Origin: Scheffersomyces stipitis CBS 6054
Lineage: Eukaryota; Ascomycota; Pichiomycetes; Serinales; Debaryomycetaceae
DNA: 64,000 bases
Assembly: GCF_000209165.1 (NCBI RefSeq)
Contig: NC_009048.1
Coordinates: forward strand, 186,001-250,000
Direction: 5' to 3'
This document shows, piece by piece, positions 59,795 through 64,000 of this stretch. Position 1 is the stretch's first letter, and every line of letters starts with the position of its first letter. Below the pieces are notes generated by a model that saw only the letters and a program-made list of their open reading frames with translations, had not been told where the DNA came from and ran no database searches. The position numbers and the translations under genes were made by a program.

Positions 59795-62014
59795 TCAGAT
59801 TTTCGCTTTCATCTTGTTAGTGCCTAATTCCCCTTCGTTCCCTTTGCTATCATCTGCTATCCTGTGTCCTTCTCCTATCTTTTGTCCCTCTCCTATCCTG
59901 TGTTGGTCTTTTTCCTGTTTGGTTTCTTCTGATGGGTTCCCTCCCTCCATGAAAACCTCACATAGATGATCAACCACACCCCAGCCATACCCGTTTGGAA
60001 ATCTTCTTCTTACTATAATGTTGTTGTGTGCATCTGGTGGTAAGTTGACTAGAATTTTTCGCCAGTTCAAATCACTGGTGTGATACTTTTTCGCAATCTT
60101 CACCTGTTTGTTCAACTTCCAATCGTTGTTGTAGTTAAATATAAGCAATTTCAACTTGGACCTCTTGGAATGGTCGTCCTTGGGCAAGTTCTTGAACTGG
60201 TAATACTTGTCATGGAAAATTACAAAATCTCTAGACTCCGGATTCATGATATATTCTCTGGATGGAATTGGACACAAAATGGCATTGATGGCCGATTCTA
60301 CAGCAGATGCCTTCGGTGGAATGTAAAATGTTGGTCTTTCTCCACTTCTCTTTGATAACGGCGAACTACTAGAAACAAAAGATGCTTCCACTTCGTTCTC
60401 TGCACTAAGAACTTCGTCTGCTTCTTCTGCATCGTCGTCAAATAAATTGTAATAATCTGTGCCTTTTGCAGAGATTCTCATGAATTTTTTTTCTCTTCTT
60501 GTTAGAGACAGCTTTTTCTCTTCGTTATTTAGATTGAGTGAAAATAGTTGCTTGTATCTCTCGAGTAGCGTTGTTCTTTCCGCACCCAACTCTTTCTCTT
60601 CTGGAATTTCAGCAACTGTATCACCAGTAGTGTTTGTAGCAAGCAGATGGTGATCGTAGTCATGCTGATGTTCAAGCTTTGCCGTTTTGTTTTTCTGCAA
60701 CTGTGTGACATCTCCCAATGCCTCATAGTCCAAATATAGTAATGCTCCTGTTCTCAATGGAACAATACCATCGTTCACTGCATTGGCATATAAAGTAAGA
60801 TGATTAAACCTGCCCAAAAAAGTTTGCAAAGGATCATCAGGAAGAGTTTCAAGAAGTGGTTTAAATGCTGAACGTTTATCCTCTTCTACGTTCAAATTCA
60901 GAAGTGAAGGAATGGTTTTCAGCAAGGTCAAATCTCTACCAGTTTTGCCTAGGGTTCCTAAATCTAGAAACCATGAAATCAAGAAACTCATCTCACTAAG
61001 GATACCAAGAAGAGGACTAGCAACACAAAACAAGTTATCTGGCTCGATATCATGGTCTTCGAAAAAAGTGGTTCCTCTTGTTGTCAAGATATGCTTTATG
61101 GCATACAATTGAACCAATCCTCCTAGCGAATGCGCTATAAATGATATTTTTTTTATCTTGTGCTTCTTTCTCTGTATCAATTCAACAAGACTTTCTGCTG
61201 AAGAAATTCCCAACTTCTTCACACCTTTTTCTGTCCTTCCAGCATTTCCGGAATAGCCCCTAACTAACAAATTCTCTGAACCACATTTTCTTTCTAAGGT
61301 ATCCTTCATGTACAACATGTCTGCTGTCAAGTTAGACAAAACTCCATGAGTCAACCAGATCAAATGAACAGGCTGTTCAGGATATTTTGGCTCATTGGAC
61401 CAGAGATCACATGTACTCTTCTTGACTACAGAAAGCTGTGGGTTTGAAGACTGTCCAATTTGTTCGTTATCTACAACGACGTTTTCACGAGGGTTAAACG
61501 TGATAAACGACTTACTTCCCATAGAAGTAATAGTGTGGAATGTTCCTGAGTTCAACTTTTTCATTCTGGAAAGATCGTCTCCAATCATCAATTCAAAGAG
61601 AATGTTGGTCTTTCTAGTGGTGATAATCTGTGACACTATATCAACTTCCCACTGAAATAAGTCACCTTCCTCTCCGCTTCGTACTAGCGAATTTGAATTA
61701 AGATTTAGCTTGACATTGAATGCTTGCGATGGTTTTACTTCATTCTTAAATACAACTTCCTTATTACTATCGATATCCTCGGGAATAAATATGTTATCAG
61801 GATCGTAGTTGAACGGTACAACATGGCAGTATAAGGAAAATGGTCCGTTCAACAAATGAATGGCTCGAATAGGCGCCTTCTCTTTGTTTTTCAAGCGCAA
61901 GAAGATTTCTCGCTTATTCGGATCCAATCGGGTATATTTGATGGTATACCTATTGACATCTCCTATACTTAATGAGTCTCTCTCCCGATACCAGAGGAAA
62001 GGGTCGGTGGACAT
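59795..62014 (-). CDS. ROG1-family serine lipase with C-terminal AKI peroxisomal signal
   Basis: DUF676/ROG1-type alpha/beta-hydrolase of 739 residues. In yeast these enzymes act on monoacylglycerol or lipid-droplet lipids. A C2-like N-terminal region (~1-200) precedes the hydrolase: the oxyanion-hole region HLIWLTHGVLSN (His-Gly 223-224) and the nucleophile Ser296 in FIAHSLGGL, where the usual Gly of GHSLG is Ala. The middle is charged and the C-terminal part carries NGYGWGVVDHLC, probably the catalytic His region. The last three residues are Ala-Lys-Ile, a PTS1 form used by Candida peroxisomal proteins, so peroxisomal location is likely. Which yeast paralogue (ROG1, YDL109C, YGL144C) is not resolved. 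Confidence 0.84.
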   Translation of the reverse strand: MSTDPFLWYRERDSLSIGDVNRYTIKYTRLDPNKREIFLRLKNKEKAPIRAIHLLNGPFSLYCHVVPFNYDPDNIFIPEDIDSNKEVVFKNEVKPSQAFNVKLNLNSNSLVRSGEEGDLFQWEVDIVSQIITTRKTNILFELMIGDDLSRMKKLNSGTFHTITSMGSKSFITFNPRENVVVDNEQIGQSSNPQLSVVKKSTCDLWSNEPKYPEQPVHLIWLTHGVLSNLTADMLYMKDTLERKCGSENLLVRGYSGNAGRTEKGVKKLGISSAESLVELIQRKKHKIKKISFIAHSLGGLVQLYAIKHILTTRGTTFFEDHDIEPDNLFCVASPLLGILSEMSFLISWFLDLGTLGKTGRDLTLLKTIPSLLNLNVEEDKRSAFKPLLETLPDDPLQTFLGRFNHLTLYANAVNDGIVPLRTGALLYLDYEALGDVTQLQKNKTAKLEHQHDYDHHLLATNTTGDTVAEIPEEKELGAERTTLLERYKQLFSLNLNNEEKKLSLTRREKKFMRISAKGTDYYNLFDDDAEEADEVLSAENEVEASFVSSSSPLSKRSGERPTFYIPPKASAVESAINAILCPIPSREYIMNPESRDFVIFHDKYYQFKNLPKDDHSKRSKLKLLIFNYNNDWKLNKQVKIAKKYHTSDLNWRKILVNLPPDAHNNIIVRRRFPNGYGWGVVDHLCEVFMEGGNPSEETKQEKDQHRIGEGQKIGEGHRIADDSKGNEGELGTNKMKAKI

Positions 62015-62822
62015 GATAGGTTCTCTAATTGGCTATGACAATCCACGATTTCATAAAGCTAGACAAGCAATCCAGAAAGTTGAAAGCTTAATCATTCATT
62101 AGTGCTGGGTCTGTACTAAGCATAGTAATTTTTAGATCCTGTGCACAAGACAACCCCAACTTTTGATACTGCTCGGATCCTTTTTATTACTGAGTACATA
62201 CCAACTTGTATCAATCTACAGAATACATCCTGAGAATCGGTAGCTCTTTCTGAGAATGTCTTTGCAACTTGTCAATTATTGCCGATATCATTTTGGGGTG
62301 TATCCTTAAGAAGTTTTATAATCTTGCTTACTCATCTATGATAGCAATCTTCGGATATTATATTCCCACCTTTTCTAGGCTACCATCAGGAGAAAGTCCG
62401 GCAGTGCCAATTGTTGCACGGAGTTATCACTTGCACGGCATCTGTGCTGTTTAAGCTTATCAGGTTCACTAAATTAGAAGAATCATTCACAACCTTGAGA
62501 TCACATGATCTATTGTGAAACTAGGTGAATTCTTATGATATTTATTACGGTTATAGATTTATCCGACTCCCTTGTAGATTCTGTATCAAAATATGTCTAA
62601 AACAGTTCTGCGTCATCTAATGAAATGTGGAGGTAATAGATTACTAAGAGAGGCTTATTATTACTTCTGCTGGCTCTGTTAGCGAGTTGTATAGATTTCC
62701 GGCTTTTCCTATCCAATCCCGATATGTTGAACTGAAGCAAAATTTTGTGGAAAAAGTAGTCGAGCACATTTTTAAGATTTGAGTTGATTATTCATCTTCT
62801 GAAGGTGCTTTGTGGGTCACCA
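62015..62822. promoter_or_regulatory. Lipase / QutR-like divergent intergenic region
   Basis: 808 bp shared divergent promoter, AT-rich, no gene recognised. Confidence 0.4.
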
Positions 62823-64000
62823 ATGGCGGAATTAGAAGTTGCCAATGTGTCTGGTCAAATAAATTCTCCAATAGGCCCACCTTCCTCGACCTCCAGTTTC
62901 GATCTACTGTCTTCTACGTCAATGATATATGAGAGATGTGAGAACCTGCTCCAACATAAGTTTCAATCGGTTGTAATTGTAGGTTTGCGAGGAGTGGGAA
63001 AGTCAACTTTGGCCTTGATGGCTCTGGCTACTTTGGGTCTTGAATATGTAGATCTTGAAAGATGTCTAGTCGACTATACTGGAGTGTCTGATGCAACTTT
63101 TATCAAAAGCGTTTCTAAGGAAGAATTTATACATTTGCAGTACAAGTTGATTGTAAGATCATTTAGAGCTAACAAGAATAAGAGAGCCATTTATGTATTG
63201 CCAGCAAGTTCGATCAACAATTCCGCCGTGATGGAATATTTAAGAAATAATTGCAATTGTCACTGCGTTATCAATATCGAATGTGACGAAGATAGAATAT
63301 TGAAGTATGTCAACTACACTGGTGAATATCAAAAGGGAATCCTGTCAATACAGTCCGGAATATCCCAATATAGATCTGTTGCAAACTATAATTTCTTCAA
63401 CTTGGAATCAAATTTAGATGTTTGGAAAAAGTATTCGTTCTCTAAGGTGGATGATTCCAAGCAAATTGAAGTTACACCACATCTAATATTGAAACCCGTA
63501 GAATTGGAATTCATCAATTTTATGTCATTTATTCTTTGGAATCCAATACCGGAACCCTCTGATGTTCTTTTGAAGCATTATCAGAGAAGCAATTTAAGAA
63601 GCTTTTCTAACTGTTTACAGCTCACATTCCCTTATGATGCCAGAAACATTCACGTGAACAATTTTGGCGACGTCTTGAATGGAGTAGATGCAATCGAAGT
63701 CGGAGTTGATCTTATCCAGTTAATTAGAACAAAAATCATGCATGTCAATTTGCGGCTAGATGAGTATATCGCGAGAATAAGAAGAAGTACTCGAGGATCC
63801 ATACCAATACTTGTTGGTATTAAGAATACTATCCCTGAGCTCAACAACTTCATTATGGAGAGTACTGTTGACTCTGTCATTAGTACATCTCAAATTAAAC
63901 AGGATTTTAGAAGCTTTTACTTCAGTATCTTGTACTCGATTATCAAAGTAGCTGCTGACTATGTGGTTCTCAATTTGGAAATTTTTCTTTTTGATGAAGT
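62823..64000 (+). CDS. QutR/Qa-1S-like repressor, 3' end outside window
   Basis: The frame is open from the ATG at 62823 to the window end, 392 codons. Residues 49-62 carry a P-loop (VVIVGLRGVGKST) and the following YVDLE, as in the shikimate-kinase domain of the pentafunctional AROM enzyme. The stretch CLQLTFPYDARNIHVNNFG then GVDAIEVGVDLI matches the start of type I dehydroquinase, but the active-site-region Arg of EVRVDLL is Gly. That pattern (kinase-like plus decayed dehydroquinase domain) is known from QutR of Aspergillus and Qa-1S of Neurospora, which repress quinate utilisation. The expected third domain, shikimate-dehydrogenase-like, would lie outside. A biosynthetic AROM fragment is the alternative, less likely since the two N-terminal AROM domains are absent. 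Confidence 0.7.
   Translation, partial: MAELEVANVSGQINSPIGPPSSTSSFDLLSSTSMIYERCENLLQHKFQSVVIVGLRGVGKSTLALMALATLGLEYVDLERCLVDYTGVSDATFIKSVSKEEFIHLQYKLIVRSFRANKNKRAIYVLPASSINNSAVMEYLRNNCNCHCVINIECDEDRILKYVNYTGEYQKGILSIQSGISQYRSVANYNFFNLESNLDVWKKYSFSKVDDSKQIEVTPHLILKPVELEFINFMSFILWNPIPEPSDVLLKHYQRSNLRSFSNCLQLTFPYDARNIHVNNFGDVLNGVDAIEVGVDLIQLIRTKIMHVNLRLDEYIARIRRSTRGSIPILVGIKNTIPELNNFIMESTVDSVISTSQIKQDFRSFYFSILYSIIKVAADYVVLNLEIFLFDE

Overview
The window is nuclear DNA from a CTG-clade ascomycete yeast and looks most like Scheffersomyces (Pichia) stipitis or a close relative. Four things point there. An intact L-rhamnose catabolic cluster lies next to a Zn2Cys6 regulator. Genes are mostly intron-poor, and the few introns have GTAAGT/GTACGT donors and TACTAAC branch points. 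In-frame CTG codons are rare, and at conserved sites they fit serine better than leucine. The orthologue set (STH1, PSH1, MED7, APL2, RAD61, COX7, KGD1 and others) is typical of budding yeast. Residues called from CTG codons should be read as Ser if the organism is confirmed.

Layout. 1-9.1 kb: L-rhamnose pathway, with LRA3 (5' truncated), RHA1/LRA1, LRA2, LRA4 and, after a 2.5 kb gap, the regulator TRC1. 10.1-10.8 kb: an intergenic tract with a 236 bp inverted-repeat-bounded segment. 10.9-15.0 kb: PEX8 and KRI1. 15.2-16.9 kb: a bacterial-type arylsulfatase. 17.3-19.9 kb: ALR1-type CorA Mg2+ transporter. 22.0-24.5 kb: a mitochondrial PPR-like protein. 24.8-25.9 kb: spliced PSH1. 26.8 kb: the tiny COX7. 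27.4-29.4 kb: RAD61/WPL1. 30.8-32.4 kb: a CYP52 P450. 33.7-37.7 kb: APL2, MED7 and spliced HRT1. 38.0-39.1 kb: spliced PHA2. 39.8-42.3 kb: RPL9 and CCP1. 44.2-48.1 kb: STH1. 49.7-50.3 kb: PAM17. 52.2-55.2 kb: KGD1. 56.0-58.8 kb: a convergent pair, an FAD monooxygenase and a Gfo/Idh/MocA oxidoreductase. 59.8-62.0 kb: a ROG1-family lipase ending in a Candida-type peroxisomal signal. 62.8 kb to the edge: a QutR/Qa-1S-like protein built from AROM-type shikimate kinase and dehydroquinase domains, running off the window.

How the genes work together. RHA1, LRA2, LRA3 and LRA4 catalyse consecutive steps from L-rhamnose to pyruvate plus L-lactaldehyde, and TRC1 is the linked candidate regulator. LRA2 and LRA4 share a 10 bp element at almost the same distance from their start codons. 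The right end (monooxygenase, Gfo/Idh/MocA dehydrogenase, QutR-like repressor) may be the edge of an aromatic or quinate catabolic locus, but the decisive genes would lie outside the window. The rest are ordinary housekeeping genes. No tRNA, rRNA, transposon ORF or CRISPR array was found. Several non-ATG upstream extensions of reading frames were discarded in favour of internal ATG starts. Four introns in three genes were reconstructed from splice signals and protein continuity.
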